Shown in pieces: positions 35,680 to 44,394 of a stretch of 64,000 bases of DNA. Made by a program: the position numbers and the translations under genes. Every line of letters starts with the position of its first letter. Within the stretch, counting starts at the first letter, position 1. This stretch comes from Io17-Chloro-G2 sp965226825 (GTDB lineage: Bacteria; Chloroflexota; Dehalococcoidia; Lucifugimonadales; UBA3495): positions 124,001-188,000 of the forward strand of contig CBDDED010000002.1 in the NCBI GenBank assembly GCA_965226825.1, written 5' to 3'. The notes below the pieces were generated by a model. The model saw only the letters and a program-made list of their open reading frames with translations. It was not told the origin of the DNA and did no database searches.

Positions 35680-36606
35680 ATGCCCACCGACGCAAACATC
35701 GGAATTCTCGTGCCCGGCAGTTATGAGGGCCCGCCACCCAGGATGGACGAATTCGCCAGGTTCTTCCGCTCCGCCGAGGAGTTGGGGTTCGAGTCCGTCT
35801 GGGTCACCGACCGGATTTTTCATCGCATCAATATTCTTGATCCATTTACGCTGCTGGCCTGCGCCGCGGCGTCAACCTCCACTATCCGCTTGGGAACCGC
35901 CGTCATTCTGTTCGCGCTCCGGCACCCGGCGCTGGTGGCCAAGACCACGGCGACCCTGGACTACATGTCCGGGGGACGCCTCACGCTGGGCATATCGCTG
36001 GGTGGACGAGATGAGGAGTTCCAATCTCTGGGTGTGGATGTCGGCCAACGGGTCGGCCGGTTTAACGAAGGGTTGCGGATAATGCGCCGGCTGTGGGAGG
36101 AAAGTGAAGTCACGTTCCATGGTCGTTATTTCGACCTGGACGCCGTTACCGTCCGCCCTGGGCCGGCAGAGAACCGGTCAATACCGATTATTCTGGGAGG
36201 CCGGGCAGACACCCTTCTGAGAAGGAGCGCACGAAACGCCGACGGGTGGGTGGCGGGCAGCACCGGCGATGCCGAGTCCTTCGCTCAGGCCTGGCAGATA
36301 GTGCAGAGCCATGGCCAGGCGGCGGGGAAAAGCCCGGACTCACTGGAATCGGGAAAATTGATTTACATTGCAACCGGACCGGACGAAGAGCGGTGTAAGG
36401 CCGACCTGCGGGCTTCTCTTCACCCGTACTACGGGCCCGGTTACGACGTTGACGAACATTGCGCCTTTGGATCACCCGACCGGTGCGCCGCCAAGATTCA
36501 GCCTTTCATCGACGCCGGGGCCAAAACCATCATGTTGGGCCCCTGTGACACCAGTGTGGACCAAATCCAAATGATCGCCGAGGAAGTGGTCCCCCTGCTA
36601 ACCTGA
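35680..36606 (+). CDS. LLM class flavin-dependent oxidoreductase, F420-type
   Basis: A 308-residue luciferase-like monooxygenase fold (TIM barrel). Family signatures: FARFFRSAEELGFESVWVTDR near the N-terminus (seen as AEELGFESVWVTD), RLGTAVILFALRHPALVAKT with the usual cis-peptide region, and LDYMSGGRLTLGISLGGRDEEF. These features match LLM enzymes that use coenzyme F420 or FMN. F420-dependent oxidoreductases are frequent in Chloroflexota and actinobacteria, but the cofactor cannot be proved from sequence alone. ATG 35680 has GGAGG-like CGGAGGA six bases upstream. Confidence 0.9.
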   Translation: MPTDANIGILVPGSYEGPPPRMDEFARFFRSAEELGFESVWVTDRIFHRINILDPFTLLACAAASTSTIRLGTAVILFALRHPALVAKTTATLDYMSGGRLTLGISLGGRDEEFQSLGVDVGQRVGRFNEGLRIMRRLWEESEVTFHGRYFDLDAVTVRPGPAENRSIPIILGGRADTLLRRSARNADGWVAGSTGDAESFAQAWQIVQSHGQAAGKSPDSLESGKLIYIATGPDEERCKADLRASLHPYYGPGYDVDEHCAFGSPDRCAAKIQPFIDAGAKTIMLGPCDTSVDQIQMIAEEVVPLLT

Positions 36607-36650
36607 GTGGACCGCGGAATCAGCAGGTGGAACCAACGCGGTCTTGCCAT

Positions 36651-37406
36651 TCATGTGGTTGCCCCGGCCGCTGTCAGGGTGGCTGGAATCCAGTCCCGCA
36701 ACAGGGCTTCCAGTTCATCCCGGCGCTCTTCGAGCCGGTGCTCCGCCCCTTCCAATAGAACCAGTTTTTTCGGCTCTTGGGCCATGTCGTGGATTCTCAC
36801 GGCGCAGCTAAAAGGGAGACGGGTGTCGGCCGTCCCGTGGGCCAGTAAAATCGGCCGGGGTGAGATTCTTCCGGCGCCGTCTGCTCCATAGGTTTGGGGA
36901 GAAAGCGAAACCACCCCGGAAATCGTAGGACTGGCCGCCGCGGCGGCGATAACCACTGCGCCGCCGAAAGAATGTCCGACCACTACTACGGGACCGCAAC
37001 CCAGGCCATGCAGGCCGGCGACACCCACCAAAAGGTCCAGGACACACTCGTCCAGAAGGTTTGGCAGACGGTAGTCCAATCGTAGCGACGTTATCCCCTC
37101 GCCTCTAAACTCCTCGGCCAGTCGCTCGTAAGACCCCGGCCCAGGTCCGCCAAAGCCTCCACGGGCGCCGCAGACCCAAACCACTCCCCCATGGGTTTCG
37201 GAGGATTTTTCCGGGGACGATCCGGCAACGCCTTGGGCGGCGCGGTGCAGGATGCCCTGGATATCGCCCCGGCTGGTGCGGAACAGTATTCCTTCACCCG
37301 TGGCCCCTTCCGGTGGAGACCCCGCCAGGATTTCCCGCACGGCCATGGACATTTGGGTGGGAGCCGAATCATCTCCCACAGGTCCGACAGGATCATTGGA
37401 GGTCAT
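36651..37406 (-). CDS. Dienelactone hydrolase-like alpha/beta hydrolase
   Basis: A 251-residue alpha/beta hydrolase. GHSFGGA holds the nucleophile Ser146, LLAHGTADTRLP holds the acid, and LEGAEHRLEE the catalytic His. The first 70 residues include a Ser/Pro-rich stretch that may be disordered. It resembles KANL3/Tex30 or dienelactone hydrolase relatives with small substrates; the real substrate is unknown. It ends 45 bases after the convergent LLM gene and is followed (upstream in transcription) by a second hydrolase gene 93 bases away. Confidence 0.82.
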   Translation of the reverse strand: MTSNDPVGPVGDDSAPTQMSMAVREILAGSPPEGATGEGILFRTSRGDIQGILHRAAQGVAGSSPEKSSETHGGVVWVCGARGGFGGPGPGSYERLAEEFRGEGITSLRLDYRLPNLLDECVLDLLVGVAGLHGLGCGPVVVVGHSFGGAVVIAAAAASPTISGVVSLSPQTYGADGAGRISPRPILLAHGTADTRLPFSCAVRIHDMAQEPKKLVLLEGAEHRLEERRDELEALLRDWIPATLTAAGATT

Positions 37407-37498
37407 TATCTTCCCATTGCGGCATTAAACACGCCGACCTCGGCTTTCATGGCCTGAATTCCCGGTCCGAACTCCAGGGCGGTCCGCGGCGGTCTAGC

Positions 37499-38338
37499 CT
37501 AGCCGATGAACTCCCGCATGGCCGCGATGGTGTCTTCGGGGTTGTCTTCAAAAACCATGTGCCCGGCGCGTTGGACTTCCGTCAAATGCCCGTCTGGCAA
37601 TTCCTTAAGCATTCTTTGGGCCGTGTCGGTAGCGAGTACGTCGGTTTCCGTGCCGCGAATGACCAGGGTGGGACAGGCGATTTTGGGCAACTCGGGCCAC
37701 AGGTCCATCTGCGGAGCGCCGCCTCCCCGCCGCCTTGCCTCTCTTATTTCCGAATCGTACCGCCAACCGAATTTGCCGTTAGGCAGCTCCCGGCTCGCGT
37801 ACTGGACGCGGCGGCGGATGACCGACTCTGAGGCGAAGCGGTTTTGTCCGTTCACCAGCTCGAACATTTCCTCAAACGAATTGAACTCACTGGGCGCGCT
37901 AACCAGTTCTTGCGTGATCCGCTGGCTGCCCCTGGGGTCCATGTCCGGACCCACGTCCACCGCCACCAACTTTTGGAGTTGGCCAGGATGCCGGCTGGCG
38001 AAAACCAGGCTGTTGCGGCCACCCATTGAGTGTCCCACCAGGACAAAAGAGTCCAACCCTAAGGCTGCACAAAACCCTTCGAGGTCTGCCACGTAGGCGT
38101 CTGTCGTGTAGTTGCCGTCCTTGGCCCAGTCGGTCTCTCCCCGGCCCCGTTGGTCAACGGCCAGAACTTGGAAATCCTGGCAGAAAGCCGCGGAAACGTC
38201 GTCCCAGGAATGACCATGACCCCTGAGCCCGTGAAGCAGGACCATAGTGGTCGCAGTCGGGTTGCCCCAATCGAGGTAGTGGATGTTCAGGCCATTGGCG
38301 GAGACCGTTTTGTCCTGAGGCTTAACTTCGGTGGTCAT
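37499..38338 (-). CDS. Alpha/beta hydrolase
   Basis: A 279-residue hydrolase with HGLRGHGHSW (oxyanion), DQRGRGETDW, the elbow GHSMGGRN with Ser104, RGTETDVLA for the acid and RAGHMVFEDNPE for the catalytic His. The overall pattern is that of the large esterase/epoxide hydrolase/haloacid-type subgroup; the length and cap region (residues 135-205) do not identify a substrate. It is the fourth of five hydrolases in the window and the second of a tandem minus-strand pair. Confidence 0.88.
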   Translation of the reverse strand: MTTEVKPQDKTVSANGLNIHYLDWGNPTATTMVLLHGLRGHGHSWDDVSAAFCQDFQVLAVDQRGRGETDWAKDGNYTTDAYVADLEGFCAALGLDSFVLVGHSMGGRNSLVFASRHPGQLQKLVAVDVGPDMDPRGSQRITQELVSAPSEFNSFEEMFELVNGQNRFASESVIRRRVQYASRELPNGKFGWRYDSEIREARRRGGGAPQMDLWPELPKIACPTLVIRGTETDVLATDTAQRMLKELPDGHLTEVQRAGHMVFEDNPEDTIAAMREFIG

Positions 38339-38560
38339 CGACTCTCCTCCCGGTGGTTTTTTGACAAAATTCAGCGTGAATTCGGCTGGGAACTTCGCCC
38401 CAGTTTAGCACACCAAGTCGCAACGCCAACGCAGCCGCACGGCGCGTGCGCCAGCGCCCGCTGGCGTTTGACTGCTACTCTAGAATTCTAACCGAAACGC
38501 TATTTCTAACCGATAGGCAATCGCATTTACAATGCCAATACTCGGGTGACCCCCACACGT

Positions 38561-38729
38561 CATTCCAGCCGAAGCGGGAATCCAGAGCCCTTTATCTCAA
38601 TATTTGGTCAGGATACCCAGGACGCTCTGCCTATCAGACAAGCAATCCGGTCCCATGTGGTCCACTCCTCCATTGCCCCACGTATTTCGATGTGGGAAAG
38701 GGCTCTGGATTCCCGCGGCGGCGAGAATG
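38561..38729. repeat. Inverted-repeat element (dispersed repeat family)
   Basis: Two 33-base arms, 38561-38593 and 38697-38729, face each other. Their inner 19 bases (CGGGAATCCAGAGCCCTTT at 38575-38593 and its complement at 38697-38715) match perfectly; the outer parts match with a few changes. Each arm is itself partly palindromic (ATTCC with GGAAT). A solitary arm is at 34665-34681. The element fills the space between the hydrolase start and the leuS end (38339-38828) and encodes nothing convincing. The motif resembles widely spread REP/RUP-like repeats containing GCGGGAATCCAG. Confidence 0.75.
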
Positions 38730-38828
38730 GCGGGAGTGGGGCTTTGCTCCCATCCTGACTTCTCCTAGCCGTAGGAAGGATCACATTTCGGATGCACCAG
38801 CCGTAGTTCGTAATACGATCGCCCTGTT

Positions 38829-41306
38829 CTAACCGAGAACCAGGTTGACCAAGCGGCCCGGGACATAAATGGTTTTGGCGACCGCTTTACCATGGGTGTA
38901 GCTTTGAACCCGGGGACTCGTCAGCGCCTGGGCCTGGGCTGCGGCTTCGTCGATATCCGCCGGCACGTTCAACCGGTCCCGCACCTTGCCGTTGACCTGG
39001 ACCACCAGCGTAATCATGTCGTTGGCGGCAAGCCCCTCGTCCCAAGCCGGAAAACTCTGCTGGTGGATGCTGTAGGACAAACCTTTCCTCTCCCAAAGCT
39101 CTTCGGTGAAATGCGGAGCCATCGGCGCCAGCAGCAACAGAAAATGCTCCACGCACTGCCTCCAGGTTTCCGGGTCCACGCTGGAATCGGCCCAGACCCG
39201 GTTCAGGTGATTGGAAAACTCCATCAACGCGGCAATGGCGGTGTTGAATTTGAACTGGTCGAGATCGTTGTAGCATTTACGAATGGTCTGGTGCAGGACC
39301 CGTTGGGTCTGGCGCACCGACTCCGGGTCCAAAGTTGCCGGATCCAGTTGGGATGGGTCCCGTTCCACCAGGTCCCAAACCCGGTTGAGCCAGCGGGCGG
39401 TGCCAATAATTCCCACGTCGCTCCAGGGCCCGCCCTGGTCCCAGGGTCCGATGAACATCAGGAAGCACCGGACGGCGTCGGCGCCCAGCTGGCCCACGAC
39501 CTCGTCGGGATTGACCACATTGCCCCGGCTCTTGCTCATCTTTTCGTGGTCTTCACCCAGGATCACACCCTGGTTATACAGACGCAAAAATGGCTCGTCG
39601 AAGTCCAGCACTCCCATGTCGTGGAGCGCCTTGACGAAAAACCGGGAGTAGAGCAGGTGCATCACGGCGTGTTCGGCGCCGCCGGTGTATTGGTCGACCG
39701 GCATCCACTGCCGGGCCAAGTCAGGGTCAAAGGGCCCCTTATCGTAGTTCGGATCCAAGTACCGCAGCATGTACCACGACGAGTCGAAGAAGGTGTCCAT
39801 GGTGTCGGTCTCGCGGCGGGCGGGTCCGTTGCATCGAGGACAGGCGGTGTTCACGAAATCGGCATTGGCGGCCAACGGTGATTCCCCAGTTGGTTTGAAC
39901 TCCGCGTCGGGCGGCAGAAGCACCGGCAGGGCGTCCTCGGGCACGGGAACGATGCCGCACTGGCCGCAGTAAACCATCGGTATAGGCGTCCCCCAGTAAC
40001 GCTGCCGGGAGATTATCCAGTCCCGCACCCGGTAAGAAACCGTGCGCCGGCCCCACCCGTTCTTTTCGATGTCTTCGGCGATGGCCTGCTTGCCCTCCTC
40101 GTCGGTCATCCCTTCGTACTTTCCCGAGTTGGTCATGAAGCCGTCGTCCAGATAGGCTTCGGTCAAATCGCTGCCGTCCCAGGTGATCGGAGCGATAACA
40201 ATCCGGACCGGCAGCCCGTACTTATTGGCAAACGCAAAGTCCCTGGAGTCGTGGGCCGGCACACCCATCACCGCGCCGGAGCCGTAGCTCATCAGCACGT
40301 AGTCGCCGATATAAATCGGCACCCGCTCCCCGTTCAGCCGGTTGACCGCGTAGGAGCCAAGCGGGACTCCCGTCTTTTCGGTTTCGGTAGACAGTCGCTC
40401 GATCTCAGAGGCCCGCCTCGCCTGCTCGATATAATCGTTGACCGCGGCGCGTTGGTCGGCGGCGGTCAACTGTTCCACCAATGGGTGTTCCGGAGCGAGC
40501 ACAACAAAAGTTACGCCGAAAACGGTGTCTATGCGGGTGGTGAAGGTCTTGAGTTCCTTTATTTCCAGGCCGTACTCGCTAATGTCAAAGCCTATTTCGA
40601 CGCCCTCGCTGCGGCCAATCCAATTGGTCTGCATGGTGAGGATTTTTTCTGGCCAGTCCTCCAATCCCTGAAAATCCAGTAGGCGGTCGGCATATTCGGT
40701 GATGCGCAGGAACCATTGCTCCAGGTCGCGGCGAGTGATTGTGGCCCCGCACCTCTCGCAGGCGCCGTTTAACACCTGCTCGTTGGCCAGCACAGTCTGG
40801 CAGGAGGGGCACCAGACCACCGGGGCGCGCCCCCGGTACGCCAGTCCCGCTTCGTAAAACTGGAGGAACAGCCATTGGTTCCACCGATAAAACTCAGGGA
40901 GGCAGCAGACAATTTCCCGATCCCAATCGTAAACCGCCCCTATGGAACGCAGTTGCCGGCGCATGTTGGCAATGTTGTCCATAGTCCAGGTGTAGGGATG
41001 GATACCCCGGCTGATGGCGGCGTTTTCGGCCGGCAGTCCAAAGGCGTCAAAACCGATTGGGTGAAGGACGTTGTACCCCTGCATACGCCGGAACCGGGCG
41101 TGGCAGTCCGCAGGAGCCATGGCGTACCAATGACCGATGTGGAGGTCTCCCGACGGATAGGGGTACATAGTCATTTCGTACCACTTGGACCGGGGGTCTT
41201 CGTTGTCGACCCGGTGGATTCCGTCCTTCTCCCAACGCTCCTGCCACTTATGGTCGATGGCGGCGGGATCGTAGCGAAGTTCTACCGTGCGGGGGTTGCT
41301 GGTCAT
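38829..41306 (-). CDS. leuS: Leucyl-tRNA synthetase
   Basis: An 825-residue class I synthetase that charges tRNA-Leu. The HIGH motif is HIGH at 56-59, preceded by MTMYPYPSGDL, and KMSKS is at 589-593 (DHEKMSKSRGNVVNPDEVV seen in two parts). The CP1 editing domain (about residues 220-410) and the DALR anticodon-binding domain at the C-terminus are in place; Cys pairs in CPSC/CERC and CGQC/CPRC suggest one zinc site. ATG at 41306 has GGAGA eight bases upstream; the frame extends to 41351 without a site. No T-box leader was found upstream. Confidence 0.96.
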   Translation of the reverse strand: MTSNPRTVELRYDPAAIDHKWQERWEKDGIHRVDNEDPRSKWYEMTMYPYPSGDLHIGHWYAMAPADCHARFRRMQGYNVLHPIGFDAFGLPAENAAISRGIHPYTWTMDNIANMRRQLRSIGAVYDWDREIVCCLPEFYRWNQWLFLQFYEAGLAYRGRAPVVWCPSCQTVLANEQVLNGACERCGATITRRDLEQWFLRITEYADRLLDFQGLEDWPEKILTMQTNWIGRSEGVEIGFDISEYGLEIKELKTFTTRIDTVFGVTFVVLAPEHPLVEQLTAADQRAAVNDYIEQARRASEIERLSTETEKTGVPLGSYAVNRLNGERVPIYIGDYVLMSYGSGAVMGVPAHDSRDFAFANKYGLPVRIVIAPITWDGSDLTEAYLDDGFMTNSGKYEGMTDEEGKQAIAEDIEKNGWGRRTVSYRVRDWIISRQRYWGTPIPMVYCGQCGIVPVPEDALPVLLPPDAEFKPTGESPLAANADFVNTACPRCNGPARRETDTMDTFFDSSWYMLRYLDPNYDKGPFDPDLARQWMPVDQYTGGAEHAVMHLLYSRFFVKALHDMGVLDFDEPFLRLYNQGVILGEDHEKMSKSRGNVVNPDEVVGQLGADAVRCFLMFIGPWDQGGPWSDVGIIGTARWLNRVWDLVERDPSQLDPATLDPESVRQTQRVLHQTIRKCYNDLDQFKFNTAIAALMEFSNHLNRVWADSSVDPETWRQCVEHFLLLLAPMAPHFTEELWERKGLSYSIHQQSFPAWDEGLAANDMITLVVQVNGKVRDRLNVPADIDEAAAQAQALTSPRVQSYTHGKAVAKTIYVPGRLVNLVLG

Positions 41307-41465
41307 GGCCGGTCTCCAATCCTCAGTTTGGGCGCAGTTTGGCTTCAGCATGGTCGAAAGCCGTAACTGCCGAACATCTTAGCATACGCCCATCCCGACG
41401 CTTCGGGGCAACACTTGCATGACCGAGGGAAGTCTAAAAGCTCCGAAAGCCCTTCCCGGACAGAA

Positions 41466-41496
41466 ACGGGGCCCCGGCGTTTCGTCGGGGCCCCGT
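41466..41496 (-). terminator. Rho-independent terminator, bidirectional type
   Basis: ACGGGGCCCCG (41466-41476) and CGGGGCCCCGT (41486-41496) form a perfect 11-bp stem. It follows the 88-aa minus-strand gene by about 24 bases; the plus strand shows the better T run (GTTTTA) but no plus-strand gene ends here. Confidence 0.8.
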
Positions 41497-41519
41497 TTTA
41501 TGGCAACCAAGTAAATAGA

Positions 41520-41786
41520 CTAGGCATGATCCCGCAAGAACCCCATAACCTGACGCCTTTCCATTTCGGGGTCTTCCAATCGTAGCCTGATGATGTAGGT
41601 AGTGTTGTAACCAACCATGGGATTATTGAGACCGACAAACGTGGATGCGCGAGACAACGTTTTCGTGATCTGGTCGGCGAGTCGGTCCCATTCATCGGAT
41701 TGTGATGGGTAAGAATACTCGTGCTCTGTCGTGACGCCGTCGGTTGTGGTAACCAATATTTTCAGTGTGGGATCCGTCGTTGTCAT
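41520..41786 (-). CDS. Small conserved-looking protein, function unknown
   Basis: An 88-residue protein of mixed alpha/beta character: a short strand (LKILVTTTDGVTTEHEYSY), a helix with LADQITKTLSRASTFVGLNN, and a strand GYNTTYIIRLRLEDPE. I do not recognise the family. ATG at 41786 has AAGGAG at 41794-41798 on the complement. That ribosome site touches the terminal repeat of the MITE-like element, so the gene's native promoter has been pushed away or replaced by the element. The open frame continues upstream through the element to 42104, giving a false 194-residue ORF. Confidence 0.6.
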   Translation of the reverse strand: MTTTDPTLKILVTTTDGVTTEHEYSYPSQSDEWDRLADQITKTLSRASTFVGLNNPMVGYNTTYIIRLRLEDPEMERRQVMGFLRDHA

Positions 41787-41796
41787 GCAAAACTCC

Positions 41797-41934
41797 TTAG
41801 AAACTATCTCAAAACACCTACCATGTCCTCCTCTCCCAGTATGGGAGGGAATTGAGGTGAGGGTGACAGATACAATTCCCCTCATCCTAACCTTTTCGCG
41901 TGGTGGGAGAAGGGACTTTTGAGATAGTTTCTTA
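41797..41934. mobile_element. MITE-like element 2, adjacent to a gene start
   Basis: Terminal repeats TTAGAAACTATCTCAAAAC (41797-41815) and CTTTTGAGATAGTTTCTTA (41916-41934) match in 17 of 19 positions as inverted copies, and they match those of the element at 31919. The interior differs from that copy and carries its own mirror-like C/T-rich and G/A-rich blocks. No transposase is present. Remaining gap to 42237 includes a 56-codon fragment (42104 back to about 41937) that may be the end of a gene cut by the insertion, but I cannot confirm it. Confidence 0.75.
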
Positions 41935-42237
41935 TTGGTTGCCGCCGGGTAACCTCCTGGCCCGTCACTCTTTGTTACCTTGGGGTCGAACTTGGCGTTG
42001 GCAGCCGTTTTCTCCATTACCGTTTCGGCGGCCTTCAGGTTGCGCTCTTTGCTCGAGAGCAGGTTACCGCTTGCCTTGAACCCGGCCAACCTGAGTGTCC
42101 ACATGCCTTAACGACACCACCCGTTCAGGCCACCGAAGCGAGAGAGTGATGGTACTCAGGCTAGTGCAATCCATTTCACACCGTCAAAGGTCGGGCAGGT
42201 ATAGCCAGGGCCAACGTCACTCCGGAAAGCACCTAAT

Positions 42238-43323
42238 TCAAGTGGCGTAGTTTACTATGTCGAAGAAACTCATCTGCATTGGGTCCTTCTTGAAGACATA
42301 CCCAAATCTCCGATTGAAGTCATGCATGTCATGGCAAGTCTTCATCACGCCTATTACTCGGTTGATGTGGTCGCGCACTTTTTCGCGTCCGTACGTCTTC
42401 AACCACTGATGATGGTTCCGGCGAAAGTGTGGATTTGGATTGATCTTCCTGAGTTCGATTCCGACATCCTCGTCAACAGCATCGTAGACGAATGCCATCA
42501 CGTATTTACCCCAGCGTAGAGGTCGGCTGCGGGGTGAGTAACGTGTGTTCTCAAGTCGAGCTAATTCATGCCAAAAGTCGTCTGGGAACAGTTTCGCCCA
42601 TTCTTGTACCTCGTCGCTTATGAACGCCTGTAGCTTCAGTTGAAGCGCGTTCCGCTGTCGCACTTCTTGGTATCCCGTCGCTTCGTCTATGAGCGCAATG
42701 ATACCGACCTTGGCACAAGACCTCAGGATAATATCGGCGCGTTGCGCCACCCTCATCTGAGCTTCCGAGAGGACCCCATCGTCACGAGCCCTGAGGAACG
42801 CTTCACAAACTTCGACTAACAGCGTGGCCTCATAGCCGTGCGCAACCATCTGATGGCCAGGCCCTGACAGTCTGAACTGGATGACCTTGCTCGCGACCTC
42901 GTCTGCGGCAATGTAAGGTGCTAGAGCTGCAATTCCAATCAGACGCCCAATTAGACCACTGGGTTTTTCTTGTCCGGTCAACCCCTTTACGACTTCCCTC
43001 TGAGCGATGACCCTACTACCATCGTCTAGCACGTGGCATGGCATGCCCAAGTTACCGAACCGGACTTCGCCATGGAAGTGGGACACCCGTTGTTGAGGTA
43101 AAGAGGCGACATCACGCTGACTCAGGACTCCGGATGCTTGCCAATCGTCGGCTTGTGGGAGGGGTTCTCCCTTATGTTTGGCCCATCGAGCCTTCGCAGC
43201 CTTCGTCGCAATCGCGCTCCGCTCATCCGGCGTTAGAACTGCGGCGCGGGCCTTACCTCCTTTCCGGGCACCCCGGCTAGAAAGTTCCTTCGCAGCCTCG
43301 GTACTCTGTTTGGGAGTCGTCAC
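42238..43323 (-). CDS. P63C domain-containing protein
   Basis: A 361-residue protein of the phage-associated P63C type. The N-terminal RGARKGGKARAAVLTPDERSA region is a basic, helical segment with AKARWAKHKG. The core includes FHGEVRFGNLGMPCHVLDDGSRVI and the C-terminal part has PDDFWHELARL and NPNPHFRRNHHQWL before MHDFNRRFG. Members sit in prophages, plasmids and accessory islands; their role is not established. Its presence next to a MITE and away from core genes marks this as an accessory patch. An inverted repeat surrounds its promoter (43349-43389). Confidence 0.85.
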   Translation of the reverse strand: MTTPKQSTEAAKELSSRGARKGGKARAAVLTPDERSAIATKAAKARWAKHKGEPLPQADDWQASGVLSQRDVASLPQQRVSHFHGEVRFGNLGMPCHVLDDGSRVIAQREVVKGLTGQEKPSGLIGRLIGIAALAPYIAADEVASKVIQFRLSGPGHQMVAHGYEATLLVEVCEAFLRARDDGVLSEAQMRVAQRADIILRSCAKVGIIALIDEATGYQEVRQRNALQLKLQAFISDEVQEWAKLFPDDFWHELARLENTRYSPRSRPLRWGKYVMAFVYDAVDEDVGIELRKINPNPHFRRNHHQWLKTYGREKVRDHINRVIGVMKTCHDMHDFNRRFGYVFKKDPMQMSFFDIVNYAT

Positions 43324-43348
43324 TGTCCATCTCCTCGGAGATTAGATG

Positions 43349-43389
43349 CATGCCCGAGTTAGCATAATAACACTACTTGCTCGGGCATG
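43349..43389. promoter_or_regulatory. Inverted repeat overlapping the P63C promoter
   Basis: CATGCCCGAG at 43349-43358 and CTCGGGCATG at 43380-43389 are perfect inverted copies 21 bases apart. Between them the minus strand holds TATTAT, a fair -10 for the P63C gene, whose start codon is about 25 bases further on. The arrangement fits an operator for a repressor, possibly encoded elsewhere. Confidence 0.55.
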
Positions 43390-43611
43390 TATACCACCCA
43401 AGAGATTCGTCGGAAAAGCGTGGCCTCAGGTGCGGTGACATTCAGCATGGCTGGGTGTTTTTAGGGACGAAACGAAGGCGGCAACGGATGTCGTGCACTA
43501 TGTTACGCTTACCGTCGACAGTCTTGCCCCAACCGACTTTCGCAATTTTCTGCCGGGTAAGGAACATAGGGGCGGGGTTGAGACAGGTTCCGGTACGCCC
43601 CGGCCGGGCCG

Positions 43612-44391
43612 TCATGGATGGGCGTTAAGGCCACCGTCCACGTAAACCGGCTGGCCGGTGGAGTAATCACAGGACTCCGAGCAAAGGTAGACCAACAACG
43701 GCCCGATATCCCGCGGGTGCCCCTTGCGGCGTAGTGGCGTGTACCTCACCAACAATTCCCGCTGCTGGTCCTCCGGGGGAAGGTCTTCCGTGGAGAACCA
43801 ACCGGTCCCCAAAGCGTTCACCCGTATGTTGGACCTGCCCCACTCGACCGCCATGGACCTCGTCAGGGAAAGCAGAGCCGCCTGGCTCGCGGCGAAAGCG
43901 GACCCGTTGATCATCCCACGCTCGGCCAACTCCGAAATCAAATTCACGATGCGGCCATAACCCTGATCAACCATCCGGCTGCCCACCGCCTGGCACAACA
44001 GGAAGGTGGCTTTGGCATTCCTGGAATGCACCTCGTCCCACTCGTGAGGCGAGATTTCGGTCATGGGCCGCGCCAACATACTGCGGGCGTCATTGACCAG
44101 GATGTCCACCCGGCTGAACTGGGAGTCGAACGCTTCCATGGCCCGCCGGACGCCGCCGGGGTCTGCCAGTGAAACAGCGACCCCGCCGCTGTTGTCCCCG
44201 GCCCGCCCGGCGTTAGGGCCGTGTTCCAGGGCATTCAGCGTCTGTTCCAGGCGTTCGGGCGTCCTGGCGATTACAAAAACAGAGGCTCCGGCTTCGACCA
44301 GGTATTGGGCTAGAAAAGGGGCTTCATCGCCGCCGGTAGTAGAAAGGACCGCTACTTTGCCGGCCAAGCTGAACTCGGGCAAGACGGGCAC
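43612..44391 (-). CDS. Degenerate short-chain dehydrogenase/reductase-like protein
   Basis: A 259-residue SDR fold that has lost its key residues. Where SDRs have TGxxxGxG there is STTGGDEAPF; the NNAG motif is NDAR (100-103); and the catalytic Tyr-x-x-x-Lys is Phe166-Ala-Ala-Ser-Gln170 in SAFAASQ. A serine (Ser153, NLISE) remains near the old catalytic Ser. The general SDR ending (STGQPVYVDGGLNAHP) is intact, so the fold is likely kept. The DNA shows TTC and CAG, so no sequencing slip is needed. It is probably a regulatory or scaffold partner of the active SDR encoded three bases upstream in transcription order. Confidence 0.85.
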   Translation of the reverse strand: MPVLPEFSLAGKVAVLSTTGGDEAPFLAQYLVEAGASVFVIARTPERLEQTLNALEHGPNAGRAGDNSGGVAVSLADPGGVRRAMEAFDSQFSRVDILVNDARSMLARPMTEISPHEWDEVHSRNAKATFLLCQAVGSRMVDQGYGRIVNLISELAERGMINGSAFAASQAALLSLTRSMAVEWGRSNIRVNALGTGWFSTEDLPPEDQQRELLVRYTPLRRKGHPRDIGPLLVYLCSESCDYSTGQPVYVDGGLNAHP

Positions 44392-44394
44392 GTT

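Noticed and set aside
38892..39881. A 329-residue frame antisense to leuS.
   Set aside because: It is produced by the high GC content opposite a well-supported leuS; no start site or family match.
41307..41519. A T-box leader was considered upstream of leuS, and likewise upstream of glyQS.
   Set aside because: No T-box core sequence or long structured leader is present in either region.
43377..43628. An 83-residue frame between the P63C gene and the SDR.
   Set aside because: No ribosome site, no family features, and it begins inside the inverted repeat.
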